From NCBI GenBank assembly GCA_012295275.1, contig CM022676.1, forward strand, positions 14,831,312-14,895,311: a DNA stretch of 64,000 bases. Direction: 5' to 3'. Positions 34,826 through 45,214 of this stretch are shown here, in pieces. Every line of letters begins with the position of its first letter. The stretch's first letter is position 1. The notes under the pieces are model-generated. The model saw only the letters and a program-made list of their open reading frames with translations, did no database searches and was not told the DNA's origin. The stretch comes from Chrysomallon squamiferum (lineage: Eukaryota; Mollusca; Gastropoda; Neomphalida; Peltospiridae). The translations under genes and the position numbers were made by a program.

Positions 34826-35458
34826 TTAATTTGTTTGTAATTTGATTTTCACATCAATAGTAGTAATATGTTTTGTTTTCTGATGATCAACATTATTGTG
34901 ATTCTGTCTGGTAGGATATTGGCTCTCTGCTGTATTGTTGCTCACATCAGTTTTATTCAGTGAATCAGTGACTGACTGTTGACAAACTTCAGATTTTGTG
35001 AGTTCTTTACAGACATCTTTACTGACTGGTTGATTTGAAGGTTTTACATTTGTCTGATTATATGAGTAATCTTCAGAACTTTCATTATCTTCATCACTTC
35101 CATGGTTACTAGACATACTGTGTGAAGATTCATTAGCAATCCTATCTTTGACAGACTGAAGTTTCTACATCTTCAGTGTCATGTTTTTTGTCAGTGTTCT
35201 CTTGAATGTTACAATTTTCTTCGGCTTTGACATCAACAGAAACCTCAGTTTGAGACTTTTCAATGTTCATTTTACTGCTCAGTTCAATATTTGTAGTTTT
35301 ATCATTTTTCTTTGTGTTTTGGTTTCTTATTGATATCAGACAGCATGTTATGATTATACAAAGACCTGTGACACTGATAACTGTAATGAGGATAATACAA
35401 ACTAAATTATAGCCAGAACCTTGTCCCAGGTTTGGAGTTGTTTGGAGTTTTTCTTCTG
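34826..35458 (-). pseudogene. Ig receptor: TM and cytoplasmic tail exon
   Basis: Tandem acceptors 'tagcag' (NAGNAG) allow starts at 35458 or 35455. The frame reads KLQTTPNLGQGSGYN, then a TM helix LVCIILITVISVTGLCIIIT, a CCLISIRNQ border, and a Lys/Glu-rich tail (NIEKSQTEVSVDVKAEEN) to TAG at 35142-35144. Shifting one base just before that stop restores KDRIANESSHSMSSNHGS and the acidic/Asn-rich stretch to TAA at 34826. So the tail carries a +1 lesion near 35150-35160. Confidence 0.7.
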
Positions 35459-35744
35459 CTAAAAAGGAAAAATGTTATTCACTGATCCATCCATCACTTG
35501 TAGTTTTATTTAAAAAATTAAAGTCTGGAAATAAAAAATGTTGTTGACCCTATCAAAATGATGTATCATTTTCTATGTGAATAAAGTTATGGCTGTCACA
35601 TATGAAAATATATTAGACCTGTCACTAAATTTGATCAAACTGTTTTTAATTTGCCATATTTTAATTTTGTTATGTTATTCAAAGCCAAATAAAACTCTGC
35701 AATGAATCCAGTAAGAATAGACTTTGGTATCGAAATTAACTTAC

Positions 35745-35839
35745 TGACTGGGACATAATTATTCATCTGGTCATGTTTTAAGAAGTAAACCCGGATCTCG
35801 CTGCCTGAATAATCTCTGAATAGGTCAACAAATCATTCT
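35745..35839 (-). pseudogene. Ig receptor: membrane-proximal exon
   Basis: Acceptor 'ttttcttcag' before 35839 and donor 'gtaagt' from 35744. The frame that joins the TM exon reads VDLFRDYSGSEIRVYFLKHD, QMNNYVPV. The frame that joins Ig2 reads ENDLLTYSEIIQAARSGF and then stops. The phases conflict by one base, so a lesion lies in or near this exon. The beta-strand-like 'GSEIRVYFLKHD' suggests part of a further extracellular fold. Confidence 0.55.
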
Positions 35840-36134
35840 CTGAAGAAAACACAAATATTTGTTCCATTACAGTGAGATTTAATTAATCTTAAAGCACATG
35901 CACACTATTTTACAGTTAACAGCAGTGAATCAGTTGTGTACAACAAATCTAAATCATCGTTAATATCAAAATGTTACAAATCATACATTTCAAATAAACA
36001 GTATTTGTTAGGTGCTGGTTACTTCCAGACTTGTTACTAAGATCCGTACACACACACACACACAACATGCATTACATTTGAAACTACTGCTTCATTTTAA
36101 ACAAGGTAAAAAAAAAAAAAAAAATTGTCATTAC

Positions 36135-36474
36135 CTTGTATATGTAGTTCAATTTTGTTACTTGAGCTGACAGCAGGGATACTTTGGTCAATCATCAAGC
36201 TATTTTTAGCAGCACAGAAAACTTTCTGACCATCATGTTCTCTTGCTGGCTGTGTACGTCACATTTAATGTTGTCAGTCTGTCAGTAGTAGTGGGAGATC
36301 CAGTGATGCTGACAGGAAGCTTGTTACTGTCTACGTACCACAAGATCTGTGAAACAGTCGGTGCTGGTTTGGCTCCATGTACAACACAGGTAAAAATAGC
36401 AGCGTATCCCTCAGTGATCTGAAATGAGTTTGGTCTTTTTCCAGAAATGTTCATGTTCACAGAATTAACTGGAG
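36135..36474 (-). pseudogene. Ig receptor: second Ig domain exon, +1 frameshift
   Basis: Acceptor 'ccttttccag' before 36474, donor 'gtaatg' from 36134. Reads GYAAIFTCVVHGAKPAPTV, SQILWYVDSNKLPVS, DRLTTLNVTYTAS. It then needs a one-base shift to continue REHDGQKVFCAAKNSLMID. Cys...Trp...(D/E)-x-G-x-(Y/F/V)-x-C gives the Ig core (V/C2-like). The exon length is 340 nt where phase-1 to phase-1 requires 339 or 342, confirming a single extra base. Confidence 0.8.
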
Positions 36475-36652
36475 CTGGAAAAGGAAGATAAAGAAAATTC
36501 ACTGTACTATTGCTTATGATGTAATCAAACCATAAAACACTGATAATTGTTTCATATAGCAAATATTAACAAACAGAAAACAAAATGTATGTCTTATTAA
36601 ATGGTCTTAAAAGAGTTCTTTTAATTAGCTGGTAAAAATGCTGAATATTTCA

Positions 36653-37151
36653 AACCCGACCGTCTCAGATTTTTATATTTGTTATACTTGTTGATTGGGA
36701 TCCCACAGCACCAAATCCAAAATTTTAGGCCCATGGGACCAGTGGGGTGGGAGAATTTTGGCCAAAATGGGCATGACCACATACATTTGAACCCTCATAT
36801 CTCAGGAACTACTGGGCCAATCTTCATAAAATTGGTATTGTTGAAAAGTCAACATGACAAGGATTCCAAATCTGCCATTATTGTTCAGTTTGAAAAAAGT
36901 TGGGGTATACTGACCTTTTGACCTTTGCTATGACCTTGAAATTTACCTTGTGGATTATGTGACCTTGAGATGACCTTTCTTGTAATTTAATCTCCCATAT
37001 GTTAACTAAAACATATAAAAGTTTCAGAGGTGTAATCTTTTTCATTTAGCCACAATATACATTTAAATAATGCACACGTGTATACCAAGTTTCATAAAAA
37101 TTGGAGATGGTCGGGTTTAACCCATTGGGTGATTTGACACGGAATGAGCCA
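36653..37151. mobile_element. Solo MITE-like relative of the 12.8-kb element
   Basis: About 500 bp matching one arm of 12814-15525 with its outer ends. The start 'aaacccgaccgtctcagatt' is the reverse complement of the end 'agatggtcgggttt' region, giving terminal inverted repeats of about 40 bp. The interior shares 'aggaactactgggccaatct' and 'gaccttttgacctttgctat'. It sits in the intron after the Ig2 exon's acceptor side, inside the Ig receptor gene. Confidence 0.85.
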
Positions 37152-37407
37152 TAAATATGAAAAAACATATAAAAAAGAAAAATAATAAAATGAAAAATCC
37201 CTGTTTCAATGAAGTAGATATATCACAAATATGGGCAATGTTAATTTTGGCAGAAAGTATGAAAATGGGCCCAACATCACTTACAGCTTATGATGAGTTT
37301 GCCGGCCATTCATTGGCAGTGCCACCTGTTTTATTAGTGAACTTCATTTTGTATAATAAATTTAATAGACACTTTGATTTTATTTAATTGCAAATAAAAT
37401 AATCTTG

Positions 37408-37603
37408 TTAATAGTTAATGCATTTAATGCTATTATTTATAGGTGTATTTTTGACAAACAAGTAGTTTGAACACTCTGTAAAGTATGTGTACCCTGAACA
37501 TTTTCTGTATATATTGCACCAGTTACACCGATTCCCTCTATCCCTTTCACAAATGCTGGAGAGATCTTTAGTGCAAGCTGAGTCATTAGCTCTGTAGCAC
37601 AAT
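37408..37603 (-). other. Cys-rich exon-like fragment, copy 2
   Basis: Acceptor 'ttctctcag' before 37603. One frame reads LCYRANDSACTKDLSSICER, DRGNRCNWCNIYRKCSGY, TYFTECSNYLF, with Cys regularly spaced. Another reads MTQLALKISPAFVKGIEGIG. The first is the frame shared with 28547-28669. Located between Ig1 and Ig2 exons on the same strand, it could be an exon of that gene or an inserted repeat. The domain is not recognised. Confidence 0.4.
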
Positions 37604-37689
37604 CTGAGAGAAAATCCACACTACATGAATCCACAAAATAGGAAAGTATAAATTAAAACCAATTCAGAGCCACCAATTTAAAATGCTCT

Positions 37690-38975
37690 GTAGGAAAGCT
37701 GATAAAAAGGATGCACTAAAGATCAGATCACTTCCATATGACTAGAGATTAAGGATGCATTCAAAGAAATGTTTTTTAAAAAGAAGAAATCCTACATTTG
37801 CTGTCTAGAAAAAGCTTTTGACAAACACTGGAGTTAAATCTGAAGATGCTAACATTGCACATGTTCAAAAGACCGAAATATAGAAAAACAAATGTCTGTA
37901 CCACATGGTGTTCTCAAACTAATTCTCTCTATCATTTTATAATAATGATATATTAAAGAATATCCCACAGTGGATTCATGGGTGCAATATATACAGACTA
38001 GCTGTTTATGTTATTCAGAAGACCGAGTTACAACAGCAAATACGAGAAGCTTTGCACACAACTGAAAAATGCAAAGACATGGCTGGTTTATTAAAAAGCA
38101 AATTGCATTAACCTGGCCAACAAAGAACTTAAACAGCCTCCAAACTGAAAGAAATATTACCTCTAGACAAAGAGCCAGATTACTATCTATGACCTATGAG
38201 TCACAGATAATCAACTGCTCTAGCATCGCCAAAAACAGAAAACAACAGGAAATCCACCAGGCATGAATAATACAAAAAAGATGAGACATAGTTCATGACC
38301 ATAAGATTAAGAAAATCCTAATGTACTGCATATTTCCTGTATTGAAGACAGAACTTTCCTGATACTCAAAAGACTATACCAGACGAACACCCGGAGAGAC
38401 CTGGGAACAACTGCTTTTACCCTACAGTATATGTTTAATGCCTATCCTCAGAAATCGGCTGAGGACGTAACCAAAAATGGAGACAGAGGGATTCAAACTG
38501 AACTAAAATATGGGAGAAAAAACAAAATGAGCTCTCCATTCCAATAGGAAAGCATTCCTCCAATTCAAGAAAAAAGGCAAAACCTGTTCTGAACAAATGG
38601 TTCACTTCATGGAAATGAGGAAGCAGATATGGTAACAAAAGGTGGTAATCACAAATCACATGTGGAGATGCAGACCAAAGTAAAAGAAACCTCATGAGAT
38701 GATTTTGCAATAACACACAGACTGTAACATCGGACAGTTACTACTACCAGTTTTTAAGAAAAGATCAAGTGATAACTGTACACCTAAAAACACGTCACTA
38801 TGTATTAAACCATCACATGTATATGGAATTCTGAGTGGAAAACACCATTGTTGTGTAATGGCTATGTTAGTGTAGTATCTTCTTAAGCACTGTTTTACCC
38901 ACTAGAAACACAGGAAGGCAGTCAGGCCTTTGGACAAACTTCTGGAGGAGAACCTCTGAGACTAAAGGATAACTT
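37690..38975 (+). mobile_element. Non-LTR retrotransposon relic (RT to RNase H/C-terminus)
   Basis: Plus-strand fragments with many stops and shifts: FFKKKKSYICCLEKAFDKHW (RT 'xxEKAFDxVW' motif), a short VPHGVL piece where 'GVPQGSVLSP' is expected, then MQRHGWFIKKQIALTW and NLNSLQTERN. Later TNGSLHGNEEADMVTKGG is the RNase H 'HxGxxGNEEADxLAKEG' signature, followed by a 'LNHHMYMEF'-type C-terminal piece. This order is typical of Jockey/RTE-like elements with RNase H. It is inserted in an intron of the Ig gene on the opposite strand. Confidence 0.7.
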
Positions 38976-39800
38976 ATAGTATATAACAGCATTTATTCAA
39001 GCTACTGAATTAAGTTATTTTTTCTTTCCTTTTCAGTTTTTATATTATTGTTTTGTTTTTCGAAGTCTGTAGTATAAATGACGAACTAAAAAAACAAATC
39101 AAGGGATTATTAAAGATTTGGAAGAAAAAAAAGTATTGTAAAATTGTATGAGCTAGGCCACATGAATGAAAGGAAGGTAAAATTTAGATAAGTAGCAATA
39201 ACATTACGTTTTATTGGCAGATATAGTTTCGTCAAATATTTTGACCTGACAATGTATTTTACAGAATAAGAAAACTACTGGGCAAAGTTCCATACTTCGA
39301 TCAGAAATTAATGCTTTTTTTTTTTTTGCTTTTTTTAATATTGTAGACCACCATGTACGTATTTCAGCCCCATAGGAGTAAGATGCCAAAAAGTGAAGTG
39401 GTGATTAATTTGACTTCATTTGTGTTATACCCAAATAACCCACCTAGGTAACAGATTTTAAAGTCCAAAATTCAAGATGATCACTATCACTCATGGAAAA
39501 CTGAGAAAATGGCGTATCTCCGGAAATACTCCACAAACTTCATCTTTTAATATTAATTAAAATTTCATAATGATTAATATTCTTGACATTTATATATAAT
39601 AAGTAAATATCTTGATGATAAAAATTAAAATAAGAAAAATATTTTGTCTTTGCTGATTTCAGTTTCATATAATATACAAGTTGCAGTAACATACATCAAC
39701 ATTCTTTAATGGAATAATTGTTGTATAAAAAACACAACTTATGGTAGCTGGAACAATGAATAACACTTAAAATAAATTAATTGTATTATATTAAAAACAA
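38976..39800. other. Intronic interval of the Ig gene
   Basis: AT-rich, A- and T-tracts near 39310-39340. No supported gene. Confidence 0.6.
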
Positions 39801-39809
39801 ATAACTTAC

Positions 39810-40115
39810 TGAAAACTGGTAAATCAATATGGATGCTTTCACTTTTATTATAGATACATTTCCAGGTAGCTTCATCTTCAATACTGACACTGTTTATTGT
39901 CAGATTGAAGAGTTTAGAAGTTCCTGTGTCACCAGCATAGTTACAAGAGTAACCATTGTAAACAGGGACTTCACGACATTTTGCCATGACTGAACACACA
40001 GTATTTCCATTTCTCACAAAGCCGACAGGTAAAGTGTTGCTGTCTGATACAGAACACTGGAATGCGTAGATCTGACTCAACACACCATTGGCAGCACCTG
40101 TTAAGGTCACCAAAC
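39810..40115 (-). CDS. Ig receptor: first Ig domain exon
   Basis: A 306-nt exon with phase 1 on both sides, acceptor '...tttgcag' before 40115, donor 'gtaagt' from 39809. Reads LVTLTGAANGVLSQIYAFQC, SVSDSNTLPVGFVRNGNTVC, CREVPVYNGYSCNYAGDTG, TSKLFNLTINSVSIEDEATW, KCIYNKSESIHIDLPVF. The pattern Cys...(beta strands with extra Cys pairs)...'LTINSVSIEDEATWKC' is the F-strand signature of a V-type Ig domain. No lesion. Confidence 0.8.
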
Positions 40116-40232
40116 CTGCAAACATATATACAATACAATTGTTTCAGTTTGATGTTGTTATTATTTTACAATTTGAAGTAGCATTCATGCAATAAACAAA
40201 ATGAAAAGCCTTCAGATTTTCCATTCACTTAC

Positions 40233-40250
40233 TTTTTATTGAGATATGAT
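40233..40250 (-). other. Ig receptor: candidate 18-nt microexon
   Basis: Between a T-rich acceptor '...ttttgtttcag' and a consensus donor 'gtaagt' lie 18 nt. In phase 1 they read H-I-S-I-K and join the Ig1 exon in frame as HISIKSLVTLTG. Length and both phases fit. Confidence 0.45.
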
Positions 40251-40780
40251 CTGAAACAAAATAAATCAAACTTATAAAATCAGTAAAAATAGGTCAAAAC
40301 AATATGACAGGACAAAAATATAAGCACTTTAAATACTTTGCCTGCATCAGGCACAGAGGACAACAGAAACTCTACTTTCAGGTCAGTGCACATAAAGAAG
40401 TTCAGCTTTTTATTAACGCCACATGCAAATCATTCATTGATTATAATGATCCAGACTGGGCTTTAGGTAAAGATAATTAAATGTTTATTCTGAAAATATC
40501 CATATCTAAGACTTGAAATACATTTTCTGGGTAGGTGTAAAACAATTATAATTTCCTAGGGATGGATCAAGCTTATAAAATACATACATAAGTAACAGAA
40601 TTCTGACACATTTGTCTTGCTTTCAGGGATTTCTAATACATGTCATAAATTTGACTGCAAGGAAATTGTCGTTACAAACTCCATAGAAATAAAAGAAATC
40701 AAACATTAACTTCTGAAAAAACTTCAACTTTGGAAAAAAAAAAAAAAAAATGTCCAGCCTTCCTTTTCAGCCTTTGCCTG

Positions 40781-40983
40781 TCAGAAGTGTATTTGCCTCA
40801 GTTTGTCATACAGCTTCTGTATTTTCCTCAAAGTTATTGCTTGTTTTTGTTTATCTGTTTCACTTCTGCATCCTTTCTCTAGAATTCTTCTAGTTACTCA
40901 GGATATTCATTGAAGTTCACTGTTTTCTTTGTCATTCGTGCATTTTGCCTTTTAACTTCAACTGGATCTGGAGGGTTATCCAT
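40781..40983 (-). pseudogene. Short charged coding relic
   Basis: ATG at 40983 gives MDNPPDPVEVKRQNARMTKK, TVNFNEYPE, stop at 40894-40896. In the next frame it continues TRRILEKGCRSETDKQKQ, AITLRKIQKLYDKLRQIH, stop at 40781. The charged, helical, Lys-rich pattern resembles the N-terminal part of retroelement-type 'gag' proteins, but no diagnostic motif is present. Confidence 0.3.
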
Positions 40984-40989
40984 ATTGCC

Positions 40990-42845
40990 TTAAGAAAGGA
41001 AAGGCAATAAAATGTCTAAATATATATGATTTATCATGTTCAAGGTAATTCAACCCAAATGACTCATGTACATTTTGTATAGAACCACTATAGGCCTAGC
41101 GGTTTTCTGTAATCATGGTAAATGGACTGAATTTGCAGAATTCAAACTGTGAAACGGATATCATGTTTGGAAATGGGATTTTAATATTCAGCAAAGTAGA
41201 AAAATAATTACCATTTTTCTACTGTCAGAGTCTATGAGACTGATGACTTGTCAATGTTGTCAAACATATGATATCTCATTTACCAATTTCCACATCCAGT
41301 CATGCTTGCACAGTTGTTATATTCCTATGGTCATTCGACACCTTACATATGATGCCAGACTGCCATAGCAGTGATAAAAATAAATGGTATAAGTGAATTT
41401 CATTTTCTTTACGGCCTATCAGCCCCAATCCCCTTTGAATAAAAGACTATGTAGTTAGTTGTAAAATCATATTTTATTACATTTACCTGTTTTAATTGTG
41501 GTATTTGATCCTGATGCAGTCTTTAATTCAATGGACATCATCAGCTTCTTCTCAGCACTGTCCTTTGCACTCACTTTCTTGGGATCCATGGCCAGAAAAA
41601 AGAAATTTGGCAAAATACTGCACAAAACTCATGCACAACACAACAGAGATACTTTGTGGCAAGGTAACCATGTGAGCTAACCATGTGAAGTACATACGTA
41701 CATACATACATACATTAGGTATGTAAACACATTTTTCAAACCCCACTAATCTGAAAATAAATAAGACAGTTGGGTAGAGCTTGTAAACCTCTTTAAAATG
41801 ATACCAAAATCAAGTGAATATGTTGAAAATTAAGGAAGTAGCAGCAATTTTAAACCCCCTAATAAGCACTTTATTTTCGTCCCGTTAAACACCATGTAAG
41901 TCATTAGAGGTTTCAAGTTTGTGAAAGAAAATAGCTATATTTTAACATTCTTCGTTAATAATCGAGCTTTCTTGATGAAATTTTCAGTGAAGACCAATGC
42001 CAAACTCTGCTATCGATTATATTTGTAAAAATTAAAAATAAATTATTAATTAAGGTACCAGCAACCTAACAAACATAATTGGAAAAAGCTATTAAAAGTG
42101 CAGATTTTGTCCATTTCCTGCCACTCCCAAATCCCTTCTGTAAAATTTAACATGAAAAACAATTACACTCAAATACAGATTAATATGCGCTCTTTTAAAT
42201 GGTGATGTTGTTTTTGTTATGTGTTAAATCCGTAGTTTGTATGAGAGTGTTAAACGTGGTGGGGGTAAGCGAACTTTGTGAACATCCCTAAAGCTAAAGC
42301 GGTGTCGCTCTACAAAGCGCTCATCTGAAGGCGGTGTCGCCTTTGCTCAACACCGACTATTTTTAGCAAGGCTATTTTTAGCAACCAGGAAGGTCAAAGT
42401 TCGATATTTCTAACAACATGCATGTCGTCGCTATTAATACCAATGGCGTGTAAATTTATAACAAAAGTTATGTCCACAAATGTATATTGCTTGCCTAAAA
42501 ATAAATTAAAAAAAATAAATTTAAAAAAAAATTAAGAAAGAAAGAAAAAAAGAGTAACAAACATATAAAAGAACCTCTGCTATTTAAAATGATTGAAGCT
42601 ATGTTTATATTTTTAGTAACTTTTGGGATGCATAGTTTTCTCCAGTGTTCGGATTTCTAAAGTATATACATTATATGATTAAAATAAACTAACTTCGTGT
42701 TTTGCTTTAAAAATTCTTGCGATAAATGGCGAATTAAAAATCATAAACATAACAAACTGTACTACAAAACAGTACAATGAATGTATTCTGTGAATCTAAC
42801 TACCAGAGGTATTCATAGAATATTAAATACGAAACGTACAACTTT
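40990..42845. other. Gene-free interval
   Basis: (CATA)n near 41695-41712. A GC-richer patch at 42236-42420 contains 'gcggtgtcgc' twice, plus 'tatttttagcaaggctattt' and a tandem 'gctatttttagcaa'. No supported gene. Confidence 0.55.
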
Positions 42846-42847
42846 TT

Positions 42848-43339
42848 CTTTTTAATCGTAAAACCATAAACTGACAAATCATAAAGTGTTCAGTTTTAAA
42901 ACTTAAAGCTATTTTTGTTTTAAAACTTAGGTTGCTTTGCTCAGAGAAAATGTAACAGTGGTCACATGATACATTGATAGGTACCTTTTGTTTGCTGTCA
43001 AATCACAGGAAGTACAAACACAAAGCCATGAAAATTCTATTTTTGTCTGGCTTCAAATGACACTTATCATACCTGTCTTTAGTGTCATGATTACATACAC
43101 AATGTATTGCTCCTAATTAAGACCGGCAATACCTTTCTGGAGTAGACTCCAATTTATTATACGAGTTTATGTATTGCAGAGGATTATAGATAAACATTAA
43201 TTTGTTTATTTCAGAACGTATTCATATTATAATTATATTCAGTAAAAGTCATAACATATAATAAAACATGCATTATACAAGTTATTAAAAATATAATCAA
43301 CACAGATTATAGAAATATAATCATTTAAAATAGCACCAG
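42848..43339 (+). repeat. Tandem duplication, copy 1
   Basis: From 'taaaaccataaa' to 'aaatagcaccag'. Closely related to 43516-44003 in direct orientation, offset about 665 bp. Includes the shared blocks 'ggtcacatgatacattgata' and 'gagtttatgtattgcagagg'. Confidence 0.9.
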
Positions 43340-43515
43340 TTATTTGTCGTTGCACATAAAGTCTTCGGTGACTTGACTAGGTAGGAAACAATGCACGGCG
43401 ATCTCGCTACGCACGTGCTACAATGAATAAGCTAAAAATAGGAACATTGAAGAAAAACATACAATGATACAGCCAACAGGTTATTAAAATATAAACAACA
43501 TGAATTTATCACTAT

Positions 43516-44003
43516 TTTTTTAATCATAAAACCATAAATTGATCAAACTTAGGCTATTTTTGCATCAAGTGCTGATTTGCTCCATCAGAGAAAACATCAG
43601 CGATGGTCACATGATACATTGATAGGTATCTTTTGTTTGCTGTCAAAGCACAGGAAGTACGAACACAAAGCCAAGAAAATTCTTTTGTCTGCTTCAAATG
43701 ACAGTTACAATACCTGTGTCTTTAATTGTCATGATTACATACACATTGTATTGCTCCTAATAAAGACCAGCAACACCTTTCTGGAGTCGACTCCAAGGAT
43801 TATACGAGTTTATGTATTGCAGAGGATTATAGTTAACATCAAATGCTAGTAATCGGCAAAACAATATTAATTCGTTTATTTCAGAACGAATACATATTAT
43901 ATTTAGTAAAAGTCACAACATCCAATAAAACATGCATCCTACAAGCTATTAAAAATATAATCAACATAGATTATAGAAATATAATCATTTTCAACAGCAC
44001 CAG
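43516..44003 (+). repeat. Tandem duplication, copy 2
   Basis: Second copy, differing by substitutions and small indels. The two copies are separated by about 175 bp of single-copy sequence with 'gcacggcgatctcgctacgc'. Confidence 0.9.
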
Positions 44004-44133
44004 ATCTTTCTAGCACATTTTAAAATTAAAACGCAAGCAGACATGTATACACAATATTTTATTAAAAATGATATTTGAAATATTCGACAAATTGACCTTT
44101 CTAACTGTACATAAAATCTACTAGAATTCAAAA

Positions 44134-44801
44134 TTAAATATTATTTTTCTTTTGCTGTGCTCTCACATCTCGGATTGCAATGTGTGTAGACCTTTGAAGC
44201 TGTAGCTGTTTTAGTCTCATATTTGTTAAGGAGTTATTTAATAACTTGCATGAAAGGCATTTTTTTGTTTGTCTGGTTTTCATGGGTGGTTTTGTCAATA
44301 TTGGAATAGCAGGTTCCTCTGAATCTTCTCCACAGAGTGAACTGCTATCCAATAGATTGTGTGGTTCTGGGGAAGCAGTAACGTATTGTGGGTTGCAACT
44401 CGGACCAGGTTGGGGCTCATCTTGTTTTCGGGGTACATCCTCAAGATTACAGCTTTCCGTCAATAAAAAAATTTCTGAACATAAACACATAAATTTGGTA
44501 AATTGTACAGCATAAGCCAGATTTCGAAACTTATCGAACTGGTACACAACTTTCTTCACTTCAAGCGAAAGTCTCAACACAGGGGTAGGAGTTAGTGAAA
44601 AATGACTACATAATTCACTAACTGTTGTTGCTCGACTGTTACCACAGCTAGTGTAAATATAAAGCATGCGTCCTTTCAAAAACTCATCTGTTGCAGGAAC
44701 TGTGGAATACTTTTCTTGCAGATGCTGTCTGCCTAAGCTCGGTTGGTTACATCTAATTAGGCACTGTCTCTTGTTACTCAAAGGCATCTTTTGGTTATTC
44801 A
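44134..44801 (-). CDS. Uncharacterised 217-aa protein (terminal exon)
   Basis: An acceptor 'ttttttcag' ends at 44802. After 14 nt the ATG at 44787 opens 217 codons to a stop at 44134. It starts MPLSNKRQCLIRCNQPSLGR and contains FLKGRMLYIYTSCGNSRAT, ELCSHFSLTPTPVLRLSLEV, KKVVYQFDKFRNLAYAVQFT. A central Pro/Ser/Glu-rich stretch follows (KQDEPQPGPSCNPQ, SSLCGEDSEEPAIPI), then a basic, Cys-containing C-terminus (KTRQTKKCLSCKLLNNS, LQRSTHIAIRDVRAQQKKN). No signal peptide or TM segment. I do not recognise the family. The uninterrupted length in an AT-rich setting, with varied composition and a good acceptor just upstream, argues it is real. It may be a host gene or the product of an element bounded by the repeats on both sides. 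Confidence 0.5.
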
Positions 44802-45214
44802 CTGAAAAAAACAAGAAAAGAGCTGAGAAGACAACTGAAATAAGTTTTAAAAAGTTGAAATTATGAAAGACAATATTACCAAAATGAAACATCAACTGTG
44901 GGTCAAACCAAACACTGAAAAAAAAAAACACCATTATATGAAAAGAAATGCAAAATTTGAATGACCAATACAAATTAAATCCACACAGAATACAATAGCA
45001 AGTGCTTATTTGATTTGGTGTTTAGAAATTATAATTGTTTGGTCAATTTTATGATTTTAAAATCCTAAAACATCTTTAGATTTGAGACAATTATGGATGA
45101 AAATACCAATATATTTTTAGGAACATATTTGTCCATCATTCTTATGTAAGATAATTTAAGAAGAATAAGTATTAAGTCAGCATAATCCATTCTCAAACGT
45201 AAGTCCTTATACAG

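Larger units (their letters stand above)
34826..40250 (-). pseudogene. Immunoglobulin-superfamily type I receptor gene with frameshifts
   Basis: Minus-strand gene. Exons in order: an 18-nt microexon (40233-40250), Ig domain 1 (39810-40115), Ig domain 2 (36135-36474), a membrane-proximal exon (35745-35839), and a TM plus tail exon (34826-35458). All have good GT/AG borders, mostly phase 1. The product would be a cell-surface receptor or adhesion protein with two Ig domains, one transmembrane helix and an acidic Ser/Asn-rich cytoplasmic tail without an obvious ITAM or ITIM. The signal-peptide exon was not found and probably lies beyond 40.3 kb. One-base lesions in Ig2, the membrane-proximal exon and the tail break the frame three times in about 1.1 kb of coding sequence, while Ig1 is clean. 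Either it is a recent pseudogene or the assembly has local indel errors. The intact 1.3-kb BTB gene in the same window favours real decay. Ligand and pathway unknown. Confidence 0.7.

Noticed and set aside
38435-38716. 93-codon minus-strand frame
   Set aside because: Antisense to the non-LTR relic, which has recognisable RNase H residues on the plus strand.
41498-41746. Overlapping frames of about 60 codons on both strands near a 'catggttagctcacatggtt' palindrome
   Set aside because: Short, no splice-supported exon and no domain.
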